DNA of 9,868 bases from Ruthenibacterium sp. (GTDB lineage: Bacteria; Bacillota; Clostridia; Oscillospirales; Ruminococcaceae): contig JAHHSK010000069.1 of assembly GCA_020025255.1 (NCBI GenBank), forward strand, positions 1 through 9,868, given 5' to 3'. The notes below the pieces were generated by a model, which saw only the letters and a list, made by a program, of their open reading frames with translations, was not told where the DNA came from and searched no databases. How positions within the stretch are numbered: position 1 is the first letter of the stretch; every line of letters begins with the position of its first letter. The position numbers were made by a program, and so were the translations under genes. Positions 1-6,873 of the stretch are shown piece after piece.

Positions 1-30
1 CGTGCCGCTTTGTGCGATCGTGTATGTCAT
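1..30 (-). CDS. First ten codons of the next tail gene (cut by window edge)
   Basis: An ATG at 30 follows a GGGGGG stretch five bases upstream, just after the TAG of the fibre-type gene. The frame reads MTYTIAQSGT to the window edge. Position suggests another tail tip gene, but ten codons give no basis for a function. Confidence 0.6.
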   Translation of the reverse strand, partial: MTYTIAQSGT

Positions 31-39
31 AGTGCCCCC

Positions 40-687
40 CTAGTATTCTTCGCCGTACAGATCTGCCGCGCCGTTATTGTCTTTGTCGTACACGGATTTG
101 AGCATCACATCCGAACCGGTTATGACCCGTTCCAGCTGTGCTTTCAGCTTTGCGATCAACGCCGATGCCTGATTTTGCAGCGTCGAGGTCGGGATACCCG
201 TCACCCCGTCACGCATGATCCCGCACATTTCATCGTTCAGCCGTTCGTCCTCGATATCATCCGGTGCAATTTCGACGCTTGCTGCGCGCTGCAAAATGCT
301 TGCAACGATGATTTCCTCATACGCTTCATCCTGCCGCGGCACAGGTTTGACCGGGCTTTGCGCATAATCGCCGTACCGCAGGATCACCCGCGGCATTGTA
401 TTGGCTGTTTTATCATAAGATATCGCAACGCCGACCCAGCGCGACAGCGCGCCGGACGCTACATCCACTGTCAGCGTTACGGCGTCCTTGTCATATGCCG
501 CAACGCCCCAGAACGGTTCGGGCTTGAGCCATGCAAGCCCGCCGGAAACCCGAATGTTTCGCCCGCCCGCTGCCGTTACAGCAAAGCAATCCTGCGCCGA
601 AAAAACGCCGCGCGTTCGCGTGCCGGTGTACGCACCGATCGGCGCAGCGGTATATTCATGTCCGTCAAGCGGCCATGCCTGCATCAT
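40..687 (-). CDS. Baseplate or fibre-type phage structural protein
   Basis: This 215-residue protein starts MMQAWPLDGHEYTAAPIGAY and contains TGTRTRGVFSAQDCF, a beta-rich middle (VSGGLAWLKPEPFWGVAAYD) and RLNDEMCGIMRDGVTGIPTS. These segments resemble proteins encoded directly after the Gp37-like gene in Clostridia phages. I recognise them as tail tip or upper fibre components, without a proven function. A predicted helix (NQASALIAKLKAQLERVI) precedes a C-terminal YDKDNNGAADLYGEEY that looks like a calcium-binding loop. The start at 687 has GGAGG seven bases upstream and an ATGA overlap with the preceding gene. A second ATG follows immediately and cannot be excluded. Confidence 0.8.
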   Translation of the reverse strand: MMQAWPLDGHEYTAAPIGAYTGTRTRGVFSAQDCFAVTAAGGRNIRVSGGLAWLKPEPFWGVAAYDKDAVTLTVDVASGALSRWVGVAISYDKTANTMPRVILRYGDYAQSPVKPVPRQDEAYEEIIVASILQRAASVEIAPDDIEDERLNDEMCGIMRDGVTGIPTSTLQNQASALIAKLKAQLERVITGSDVMLKSVYDKDNNGAADLYGEEY

Positions 688-1721
688 AAAATCACCTCCA
701 ATACGGCATCTATCGTTTTTCTTTCCTCATATGTGATTACCGCTTCCTGCACACGCACCTTTGCCCGGATGCCGTATTTCTGTACGGCAAGCGGCAGGAT
801 ATCGCCCAAATCATAATCCTTTGCGAATTGCAGCATCGTCTGGCGAAGCTGGGCCGCAAACGAAAGGCCGCCGCGGTGCTGTATCAGCTTTTCCATGCCA
901 CGCGCATGCAGCAATGCACGGTATTCCGTGTCGGTCCATGTGTGCTGTGTGCCGTCTGCATCCTGATATTCCCTGGCAATATCGTCTGCATCCACATACA
1001 GTTCCTTTCGCGGCATCCCGGCGGAAAGATCCACCGTTTCCACGATGCGCCCGCCGCCTTGGCCTTTGCCGCATACGATCGCGATATTTTTGGTATCGGC
1101 ATCATCCTCCACAAGCCGGATGCCGGCAAGCGTGCCGGAGGTATCGCCCAAAAAGCCGATGTATTCCGGCGATGCCGGATCCGTGCGGTCTTTTCCTTTA
1201 TAAACGCGGAAGGTTTCTTTCTGCGCTTCGTCCGCTGTCACACAAAAGCCAAGGCCGGATACGGCGGCAATCTTTTTTTGTGCATCCAACACACTGCCCC
1301 ACGATATTTGGCCGTCAAAGCGTTCCGGAAAGCCGCTTTCTGGAGCAGCTGCAAGCGGCAGTCCGCGCAAGTTTTTCTGCACGACGGCACGCATGCCCGT
1401 TTCTGCCGCGCCGATCGGTTCGGTGTACATCACCACACGCTCCGCAAGGCGGTCTGCCGTCATTCGGGCGCGCACCGTCACCTGCGGATTTTTTAAGTCG
1501 TCCTCGATTTCAATCTGCCGGATGATCGCCCGCAGATGCGGCCGATCGGTATTCTGCAAAAGATTTCCGCTTTGCAGCAGTGCAAGGTTTGCTTCCGTTG
1601 CCGCGCACACCAGCTTTGCTTCCCCTGCGTCTGCATATTTTTCCTGCCATTGCAGGCTTTTGATTTTTCGGATCTCTCCGAGACATTCGCCGTTTTTCCA
1701 GCAAAGCAGCTTATATTCCAT
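684..1721 (-). CDS. Siphovirus ReqiPepy6 Gp37-like tail protein
   Basis: This 345-residue protein takes the place of the tail hub after Dit. The N-terminal region with LQWQEKYADAGEAKLVCAAT, followed by ANLALLQSGNLLQNTDRPHL, is the hallmark of the ReqiPepy6 Gp37-like family, as is the later WGSVLDAQKKIAAVSGLGF. The C-terminal YDLGDILPLAVQKYGIRAKV, then RVQEAVITYEE, matches the family's final beta domain. AGGGGG lies before the ATG at 1721, which overlaps Dit by 11 bases. It lacks any visible cell-wall hydrolase domain, so it is a short tip protein rather than a full Tal. Exact biochemical role is not established by the sequence. Confidence 0.88.
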   Translation of the reverse strand: MEYKLLCWKNGECLGEIRKIKSLQWQEKYADAGEAKLVCAATEANLALLQSGNLLQNTDRPHLRAIIRQIEIEDDLKNPQVTVRARMTADRLAERVVMYTEPIGAAETGMRAVVQKNLRGLPLAAAPESGFPERFDGQISWGSVLDAQKKIAAVSGLGFCVTADEAQKETFRVYKGKDRTDPASPEYIGFLGDTSGTLAGIRLVEDDADTKNIAIVCGKGQGGGRIVETVDLSAGMPRKELYVDADDIAREYQDADGTQHTWTDTEYRALLHARGMEKLIQHRGGLSFAAQLRQTMLQFAKDYDLGDILPLAVQKYGIRAKVRVQEAVITYEERKTIDAVLEVIL

Positions 1722-2583
1722 GGCGTTCCCCCTTTGCTGCTATTACCGTGCAGATGAGATTCTGCCGGTTTTCTGCTGCATCTGCCGCAAAGGTGCAGCC
1801 GCCGGGCGGGATACGCATGGAAAGATCGCTTTCCGGCGAAAGAAAGCGGTATCCGTTGCCGATCTGCCCGGACGCATTTCGATACTGTACCGCGGTACCG
1901 TCATCTTTATCCGCATCATGTGTGCTGATGATGATTTCCTCCCCCTGCTGCATTTCCTTTTTTACGGAAATTTTTTTATTTTCTTCAACAAGCCACACCA
2001 CCGGATCGCGCAGCTTGGCTTTTGCAAAAAGCCGGATCACAAACGCCTGTGCGATATTCCCCATGTTTTCCACGCGCACAAATTTTTCATTGCTGTATCG
2101 GGAAATCGAGTGCTGTGCCACCGTGAACGGCGTATGCCACAGTGCCCGCAGACCGGCGAGTGCATAGCTGCGCTGCCGGATGCTTCTGAAATACGGATAC
2201 GGCGCGAAAAAACGAAACTGGAAGGACTGCGGACGCAATCCGTCACTTAAAATCGGAAGCTGCTTTAAACAGCCCGCCAGATACCACTCTTCGCCGTTTT
2301 CCAGCCCGAAAATCAGCCGTGCGGCCGCCAGCGGCACCAGCACATCCAGCATCTGACGGCGGCGCGCTTCGACGCTGCGCACGATCGTGCCGTTGACTGT
2401 GATCTCTTTCGGCAGCACGCTTTGCCCGCCGATCGATGCGCCGATCTGCCCGGTATTCTGCATGCTGTCAATTTCGACATTGGTTTCCATTCCTTCAACG
2501 GAATCGATCCAAAAATCACCGGCAGCATCAAAAACGATGCTGCCGGCCTTATTTTCATATGTTATTTTTGTAAAACGATTCAT
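1711..2583 (-). CDS. Distal tail protein (Dit)
   Basis: This 290-residue protein forms the ring at the end of the tail tube on which the tip is built. The N-terminus (FTKITYENKAGSIVFDAAGD) and the block VEIDSMQNTGQIGASIGGQS, then VLPKEITVNGTIVRSVEARR, QMLDVLVPLAAARLIFG and FQFRFFAPYPYF, are characteristic of siphovirus Dit/tail family proteins. The C-terminal half would be the galectin-like part. The start at 2583 gives an ATGA overlap with the tape measure stop; the ATG four codons earlier (2595) has no binding site. The 3' end overlaps the Gp37-like gene by 11 bases. Confidence 0.9.
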   Translation of the reverse strand: MNRFTKITYENKAGSIVFDAAGDFWIDSVEGMETNVEIDSMQNTGQIGASIGGQSVLPKEITVNGTIVRSVEARRRQMLDVLVPLAAARLIFGLENGEEWYLAGCLKQLPILSDGLRPQSFQFRFFAPYPYFRSIRQRSYALAGLRALWHTPFTVAQHSISRYSNEKFVRVENMGNIAQAFVIRLFAKAKLRDPVVWLVEENKKISVKKEMQQGEEIIISTHDADKDDGTAVQYRNASGQIGNGYRFLSPESDLSMRIPPGGCTFAADAAENRQNLICTVIAAKGERHGI

Positions 2584-4475
2584 GGCAGCCCCCATTTTGC
2601 GCGGTTCAGCATATCCTGCGCTTCGCGTGTAAGTTCACGCGGACTAAGTGCATCATGCGTGTGGATCGTCTGATTGAACATCACCGTGTATTTCGGTGCT
2701 GCGGCCGTCCCAGCCGGTGCATATCCGCGCGGCGCGAAGGCACTGCCCTGCACGGCGGCAAACGGCACATCGAATGCACCCGTCACTTGTGCTGCCGCAC
2801 GATGCATGGCACGGCGCAGCGGCTGTGTGTTTTGTTCGATGCCCTGTGCCATACCGGCCGGGATCCATTTGCCCACTTCGTCGCGCATCACACGGGACGG
2901 AGAATGGATGCCCAGCGCGCCCTTGATGCTGTCCAGCACATTGCGTGCCACATTTTTGGCAGCATCCCACAGCATGCCCGCCATGGCTCCGATGCCGTTG
3001 ATGATGCCCTGAATGATATCTTTGCCCAGCTGCAGCCAGTCGGTTTCGGTGATCGTATTCCATATTTTCTGCACGATCTGCAGCGCGGCTTGGATGAGAT
3101 CCGGAAATGCATTGAGGATCCCCGCAATCAGCCTTCCGAGCATTTCATATCCCGTTGCGATGAGCTGCGGAAAATTGTTGATGATCCCGGATATCATCGT
3201 CAGCACGGCATCTGCGGCGCCTGTAAGCATGCTCGGCAGACTTTGCCGCAGGCCGTTTACCAGATTCAAAAGGATGTTTACCCCCGCTGTTATGATCTGC
3301 GGCGCGTTGTCGGCCAGCGTTTGGATAAAACCCGAAAGTGACTGCATCGCACTGTTAATCAGCACAGGCAGCGATTGCACAATGCCATTTACGATCTGAT
3401 TGATGATTTCCGTGCCGCGCTGAAGCATCTGGGGAAATTTTTCCGCTATCGCTGCGCTGAATGATATAAGGGATTCCCCCGCCTTGGCACAGAATTCCGG
3501 AACGCCGGAGGAAACGCCGTTTACGATGCTTTCCAAAACAGCTGCCCCCACCGGCACCAGCTGCGGAAATATCCCCGCGGCAAACGTTCCGATTGCACCG
3601 GGCAGGGCGGAAAAAAGATTTCCCAGCGCGGGAAGAAGATTATCCCGCAGAAAGGTGACGCTTGTTTCCACCAATGCCTTGATTGCCGGGCGCACATCCT
3701 GCCCAAGCGAAAGCTTGCCAAAAACATTGGTTAAGGCCGCTTTCATCGCGGCAAGACTGCCGGAAAACGTGGTCGCAGCTTCCTGTGCCGTGGTGCCGGT
3801 AATATCCAGCTCGCCCTGGATCACATGGATCGCCTGATACACATCGCTTAAATTATCGATATTGTATTTGACGCCGGAAAATTTTTCCGCATCGGCCAAA
3901 AGGCGCTGCATCTCTGTTTTCGTGCCGCCGTAGCCCAGCTTTAAGTTATCGAGCATCGTATAGTTCTGCTTTGCAAAGCCCTGATACGCATCCTGGATCG
4001 AGCGCATATCCGTGCCCATTTTGTTTGCATTGTCGGACATATCGACCATAGCCATATCCGCAATGTCGGCCGCCTTTTGTGTATCGCCGCCAAGCGATTG
4101 CAGCAGGCTTGCGGAAAAGCCGGTTGCGATCTCCATGTATGCATTGGCCGAAAGCCCCGCTGTGCGGTACGCTTCATCGGCGCGCGCTTGCAGGGTTTGC
4201 GCCGATTCCTTGAAAAGTGTTTCAACGCCGCCGATCGATTGTTCCAGATCCGCACCGGAAAAAAGAGATGTGGAAACCGCTTTGCCGATTCCCGCTGTCA
4301 CCAGCACCCCTTTCAGCGTGGATACAAGGCTGCTGCCCAAATTTTTTCCGGCAGATTTGCCGGCATCCGGCAGTTCTTTTCCCAGCGCCTTCCCAAGCTT
4401 TGCGCCGATGCCCCTTGCCGAGGGCATGATCTGTACATACGCTTGTGCCAGTTTCGGGCCTTTTTCGTCAGCCAT
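2580..4475 (-). CDS. Tail tape measure protein
   Basis: This 631-residue protein sets tail length and lies inside the tube. The N-terminal 270 residues have the usual head segment (LAQAYVQIMPSARGI; LFSGADLEQSIGGVETLFKE; a GTTAQEAATTFSGSLAAMKA block at about 227-246). Residues 282-480 form a regular hydrophobic repeat with a Pro every 22 residues. The segment ALGIHSPSRVMRDEVGKWIP (about 520-539) and the following AGMAQGIE are common near the end of Firmicutes tape measures. It is short for the family, suggesting a tail of roughly 95 nm if about 1.5 angstrom per residue applies. No peptidase or lysozyme domain was seen. The start at 4475 has GGAGG nine bases upstream. Confidence 0.94.
   Translation of the reverse strand: MADEKGPKLAQAYVQIMPSARGIGAKLGKALGKELPDAGKSAGKNLGSSLVSTLKGVLVTAGIGKAVSTSLFSGADLEQSIGGVETLFKESAQTLQARADEAYRTAGLSANAYMEIATGFSASLLQSLGGDTQKAADIADMAMVDMSDNANKMGTDMRSIQDAYQGFAKQNYTMLDNLKLGYGGTKTEMQRLLADAEKFSGVKYNIDNLSDVYQAIHVIQGELDITGTTAQEAATTFSGSLAAMKAALTNVFGKLSLGQDVRPAIKALVETSVTFLRDNLLPALGNLFSALPGAIGTFAAGIFPQLVPVGAAVLESIVNGVSSGVPEFCAKAGESLISFSAAIAEKFPQMLQRGTEIINQIVNGIVQSLPVLINSAMQSLSGFIQTLADNAPQIITAGVNILLNLVNGLRQSLPSMLTGAADAVLTMISGIINNFPQLIATGYEMLGRLIAGILNAFPDLIQAALQIVQKIWNTITETDWLQLGKDIIQGIINGIGAMAGMLWDAAKNVARNVLDSIKGALGIHSPSRVMRDEVGKWIPAGMAQGIEQNTQPLRRAMHRAAAQVTGAFDVPFAAVQGSAFAPRGYAPAGTAAAPKYTVMFNQTIHTHDALSPRELTREAQDMLNRAKWGLP
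3039..3632 (-). repeat. Protein-level 22-residue repeat in the tape measure
   Basis: Prolines fall at residues 282, 304, 326, 348, 370, 392, 414, 436 and 458, exactly 22 apart, and Trp480 takes the next place. Most units follow a pattern of Pro-Gln-hydrophobic pair, Gly at about +6, then an I-NGI-like segment before the next Pro. The DNA is diverged, so this is an old, structurally maintained repeat. Confidence 0.9.
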
Positions 4476-4729
4476 TACTCCTCACCTCCGATTGCCGCCG
4501 CCCTTGCCGCGATAAAATCTTGCGCCGTATCAAATGCCATGATTTCCCCGCTGTCGTCCTGCGGCATTTGCCGCAGGCGCAGCATGATGCGGCTGTCTGC
4601 CCGCAGGCCGGCCGCCAGAGTAGCCAGCCGCCGGCAGGGAAGCTTTTCCATTTCCAGCACACCGTACGTTTCTGCCATATCGCAGAGGACGGCATCCCGG
4701 TCGGCAGAAAGCATCGCGGCAAGGGCCAT
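4475..4729 (-). CDS. Tail assembly chaperone T-type extension (DUF5361-like)
   Basis: The frame holds 84 codons from the ATG at 4729. The segment CDMAETYGVLEMEKLPCRRL followed by ATLAAGLRADSRIMLRL matches the DUF5361-type proteins encoded between the chaperone and tape measure in many Clostridia phages. In lambda-like phages this part is made as a -1 frameshift fusion to G. Here the ATG overlaps the G stop (TAATG) but has no Shine-Dalgarno before it, unlike almost every other gene in the window. This favours fusion by frameshift, with re-initiation as the alternative. The ending DFIAARAAAIGGEE precedes a stop that overlaps the tape measure ATG by one base. Confidence 0.82.
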   Translation of the reverse strand: MALAAMLSADRDAVLCDMAETYGVLEMEKLPCRRLATLAAGLRADSRIMLRLRQMPQDDSGEIMAFDTAQDFIAARAAAIGGEE

Positions 4730-4992
4730 TATTTTTTTACCGTGCTGTTTTTTGCCGAAAAAATTTCTTCGACCGCCTGCATCACGGCCTTTACCGGCAC
4801 GCGCCCTTCGGGGGTTCGCACCGTATCATACAGCACCTTTTTCTGGTCTTCGCCCAACAGCAGCCGAACGATTTTGGAAATCTCGGTCGGGCTTTCTTCC
4901 AGATTTGCCAGCGCATCGACCAGCTCCATATCGTCCAGCACGGCATCTTCGATTTTGTATTCAAAGCCGCAGCTTGTTTTTCCGGTGATCAT
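4729..4992 (-). CDS. Tail assembly chaperone, G-type (pre-frameshift product)
   Basis: This 87-residue acidic protein (MITGKTSCGFEYKIEDAVLD, then a helix rich in Leu and Glu) occupies the lambda gpG place between the tube and tape measure genes. Such chaperones coat the tape measure and recruit tube subunits. The last codons, GCA AAA AAC AGC ACG GTA AAA AAA TAA, contain two in-frame -1 slippery heptamers, so part of the product may continue into the T frame as a 172-residue GT protein. Translation is coupled to the tube gene by an ATGA overlap, with a GGGGG-containing binding site seven bases upstream. Position and the slippery sites give the function; primary sequence alone would be weaker evidence. 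Confidence 0.85.
   Translation of the reverse strand: MITGKTSCGFEYKIEDAVLDDMELVDALANLEESPTEISKIVRLLLGEDQKKVLYDTVRTPEGRVPVKAVMQAVEEIFSAKNSTVKK
4732..4753 (-). promoter_or_regulatory. Candidate programmed -1 frameshift region (two slippery heptamers)
   Basis: Two heptamers of X XXY YYZ form lie in the zero frame of G: A AAA AAC at 4753-4747 and A AAA AAA at 4738-4732. The second directly abuts the TAA stop. Slipping back one base at either site leads through ATA ATG into the T frame with no intervening stop. I could not identify a convincing downstream stem-loop or an upstream stimulating Shine-Dalgarno by eye. Confidence 0.75.
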
Positions 4993-5546
4993 GCTCCTGC
5001 CCCCTTAATGTATTCATAATGCGTGTTGCCTTCGGCGTCGGCCGATGCCGCCACAGTCGTTTCATAGCCGATCGCGCCGTCGTCCTTATAGACGATTTCG
5101 CCCACTTCGGTCACGGCCGCCTGCGGCACTACCACACGCTTTGCTATGCCGCCTTTCAGCACCATTTCGACCACAAGCACCCGTTCCTGCGTGGGGCTGC
5201 TGTTTACTTTGATCGTGATTCCCGCAGCCAGCGTACCGGATACATTGCTGTCCCCATATACCATTTTCAGCACTTCCGGATTGGTGCATTCGATCATGGT
5301 GAAGCTGAAATGATCCGCCTTTTCTTTGACGGTGTTCAGCACCACATCGCCGCCCCAGGCTTTTACTGTTTGCGTCTCGGGCGTATTTTTGTTTTTCAGC
5401 CCGTCTTCGCTGATATAGCCCAGCGATTTAAAGGCTCCGTCCAGGGACGAAACGGCATCCGTCGGCAGCCTGGTGCCCAGCGGCGCGGCATAGATCGCCC
5501 CGCCTTTTTTCGGCTTGCCTGCGCTTACATTTTTTGCATCAGTCAT
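4989..5546 (-). CDS. Major tail tube protein
   Basis: This 185-residue protein stacks as rings to form the tail tube. The N-terminal segment GGAIYAAPLGTRLPTDAVSS, the region SLGYISEDGLKNKNTPETQT, the following VKAWGGDVV and the later FSFTMIECTNPEVLKMVYGD are typical of Firmicutes siphovirus tube proteins. The start at 5546 has AAAGGAG upstream and overlaps the terminator gene by eight bases. The stop overlaps the next ATG as ATGA (4989-4992). It directly precedes the chaperone and tape measure genes, the invariant order of siphovirus tails. No extra Ig-like C-terminal domain is present. Confidence 0.88.
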   Translation of the reverse strand: MTDAKNVSAGKPKKGGAIYAAPLGTRLPTDAVSSLDGAFKSLGYISEDGLKNKNTPETQTVKAWGGDVVLNTVKEKADHFSFTMIECTNPEVLKMVYGDSNVSGTLAAGITIKVNSSPTQERVLVVEMVLKGGIAKRVVVPQAAVTEVGEIVYKDDGAIGYETTVAASADAEGNTHYEYIKGAGA

Positions 5547-5904
5547 TTTCTGCTCCTTTCGTTTTTGGATAATAGGTAATATCGTACACCGCCTGCCAGC
5601 GGTAGCGCTTTGTGCCCGTATCCGGGAAGGGATGATCGTTCAAAAGCTTTGCGGCGCTGATGTCCGCGAGCGTATCAAAATCTTCCATGGCCGCTTTGAT
5701 GATTTCATTCAGCAATGCCGCGCCGTACAATGTCTGCGCGTATGACTGTACCGCTATACGAACAGTGCTCATACCGGGGCACGGGTATTGCGCCGAAAGC
5801 CGTTCGATGCGAATCAGCTTTTCCGGCAGATCTTGCGGCACTTCCAGCTTACAGGGCACCGACAGCACTTTTTCAAGATAATTTTTCAGTGTGATTTCAA
5901 GCAT
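5539..5904 (-). CDS. Probable tail terminator (tail completion) protein
   Basis: This 121-residue protein begins MLEITLKNYLEKVLSVPCKL and continues EVPQDLPEKLIRIERLSAQY. The middle VRIAVQSYAQTLYGAALLNE and the ending KRYRWQAVYDITYYP follow the pattern of small phage proteins encoded directly before the major tail protein, which cap the finished tail tube and join it to the head. The family usually lacks strong motifs, so the assignment combines sequence style with position between the gp10-like gene and the tube gene. It ends eight bases inside the tube gene. Neck protein is an alternative label. Confidence 0.72.
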   Translation of the reverse strand: MLEITLKNYLEKVLSVPCKLEVPQDLPEKLIRIERLSAQYPCPGMSTVRIAVQSYAQTLYGAALLNEIIKAAMEDFDTLADISAAKLLNDHPFPDTGTKRYRWQAVYDITYYPKTKGAEND

Positions 5905-5912
5905 CTGCATTT

Positions 5913-5918
5913 TCCTTT
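5913..5918 (-). promoter_or_regulatory. Ribosome binding site deciding the tail terminator start
   Basis: AAAGGA lies 8 bases before the ATG at 5904 but only 2 bases before the in-frame ATG at 5910, so 5904 is the better start. The alternative would add only Met-Gln. Confidence 0.65.
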
Positions 5919-6160
5919 CACGGGCTAAGCGCTTTCCAGAGTGTATTGTTTTCGGCATTATCCCGCTTTGCCTTTGCGGTTTTCGGGCGCACGCTTACAT
6001 TCACGCGGGTTTTGCCGGAATAAGCACTGATTTCATAACCCTCGCCGCATTTTCGGGCAATGATTTCCGCCTGATTTTCGCAAGCCAACTGCATTTCTTC
6101 ACTGCGCAAAAGCTCACGCACGCCGGAAGGATTCAGCCGGATGATCACTTCACTGCTCAT
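5918..6160 (-). CDS. HK97-gp10-like head-tail joining protein
   Basis: This is an 80-residue protein: MSSEVIIRLNPSGVRELLRS, then a helix with EMQLACENQAEIIARKCG, then YEISAYSGKTRVNVSVRP and a final NAENNTLWKALSP. Short versions of the HK97-gp10 family in Clostridia phages have this layout of a leading helix, a beta segment with a GKTRVN-type turn, and an ending in NNTL-KAL. The start at 6160 has AGGTGG six bases upstream and overlaps the previous gene by 11 bases. The longer frame from 6313 lies within the head-closure gene and is rejected. The role is probably neck or tail-joining assembly. Confidence 0.8.
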   Translation of the reverse strand: MSSEVIIRLNPSGVRELLRSEEMQLACENQAEIIARKCGEGYEISAYSGKTRVNVSVRPKTAKAKRDNAENNTLWKALSP

Positions 6161-6491
6161 AGCGTTCCACCTGTACCTTTCCTTTCCAGCGCAACGGGAT
6201 TTCATCCTCTTGCCAAAGCAGGGGAGGTGTGCACACGCGCCAGCTGCGGCCCATGAAATCGACGCGGCATCCTTCCCATGCATGGGCATCGCCTTTCGGG
6301 ATGTGCAGCTCATACACCGCCTTTCGCGCGAAAAGCTGCTCTGTCTGGGCAGCGGCTTGCGCTGAAAGCGGCGAGATCAGCACATTTTCCACGCGGACAG
6401 GCACCTGCGTATACACCGGTGCGCCAAAGGCATCCTCTCCGGTCTGCCGCTTTTCAAACAGAGTGACTGCCGTGCCCCGGATCCATGCCAT
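6150..6491 (-). CDS. Head-closure (SPP1 gp16-type) protein
   Basis: This 113-residue protein starts MAWIRGTAVTLFEKRQTGED and contains PVYTQVPVRVENVLISP and GRSWRVCTPPLLW segments. It reads as a small beta-rich protein of the family that plugs the connector and links it to the tail. Its position, third after the capsid and directly after the connector, is the expected one. The start at 6491 gives a natural N-terminus and follows a GGGGGTGA-like ribosome binding site, although it lies 38 bases inside the connector gene. Its own 3' end overlaps the next gene by 11 bases. The fold-level assignment is inference from order and sequence style. Confidence 0.78.
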   Translation of the reverse strand: MAWIRGTAVTLFEKRQTGEDAFGAPVYTQVPVRVENVLISPLSAQAAAQTEQLFARKAVYELHIPKGDAHAWEGCRVDFMGRSWRVCTPPLLWQEDEIPLRWKGKVQVERYEQ

Positions 6492-6873
6492 AAAAATCGA
6501 TCACCCCCACCTTCTGCCGGCGCAGACCCAGGCGCGCAAGCTCGGATTTTTTGATAAACAGCCCGCCGCCCGGAACAAGGAAAGTGCCGGCTGCAGAATA
6601 GCCCCCGGCACTTTCACTATACTGCGTCATCGGCTCGCTGTCCGTCGATGTCATCAGCATGCGCGCTGTCACATCGCACACCACACTGCGAGCCACGGCG
6701 GCAAGATCGGCATCCGCTTGCAGCATCGCATCCAGATCCTTGCCCACTTTCCGCGCTTCCACGCGAAGGCAAGAGGAAACAAGATCCAGCAGCTCCGCCG
6801 CCCGCTGCTGCTCGGGTGCTGTCATTTTGCGCCACAGCACCGAAAGATCGTTTACCGATGCGTAGGCGTTCAT
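6454..6873 (-). CDS. Head-tail connector, Gp19/Gp15/Gp42-like
   Basis: This 139-residue protein probably forms the ring that docks on the portal vertex as the head-tail adaptor. The layout matches what I know of the Phage_Gp19/Gp15/Gp42 family: a short N-terminal segment (MNAYASVNDLSVLWRKMTAP), helices with EQQRAAELLDLVSSCLR, a VARSVVCDVTARML helix, the SESAGGYSAAGTF segment, and a C-terminal LFIKKSELARLGLRRQKVG. The start at 6873 overlaps the previous stop by four bases (ATGA). The in-frame ATG at 7005 is rejected because it would read a low-complexity basic stretch from the wrong frame of the upstream gene. The 3' end overlaps the next gene by 38 bases, the largest overlap in the window. 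Confidence 0.85.
   Translation of the reverse strand: MNAYASVNDLSVLWRKMTAPEQQRAAELLDLVSSCLRVEARKVGKDLDAMLQADADLAAVARSVVCDVTARMLMTSTDSEPMTQYSESAGGYSAAGTFLVPGGGLFIKKSELARLGLRRQKVGVIDFYGMDPGHGSHSV

Noticed and set aside
10..2250. Plus-strand open frames of 200-285 codons opposite the fibre-type, Gp37-like and Dit genes
   Set aside because: Their composition is typical of antisense shadows, they overlap one another in different frames, and the minus-strand genes form an unbroken tail operon.
4077..4988. Plus-strand frame of 303 codons opposite the tape measure and chaperone genes
   Set aside because: It spans three well-supported minus-strand genes, with low-complexity Arg/Ala/Ser-rich sequence and no domain.
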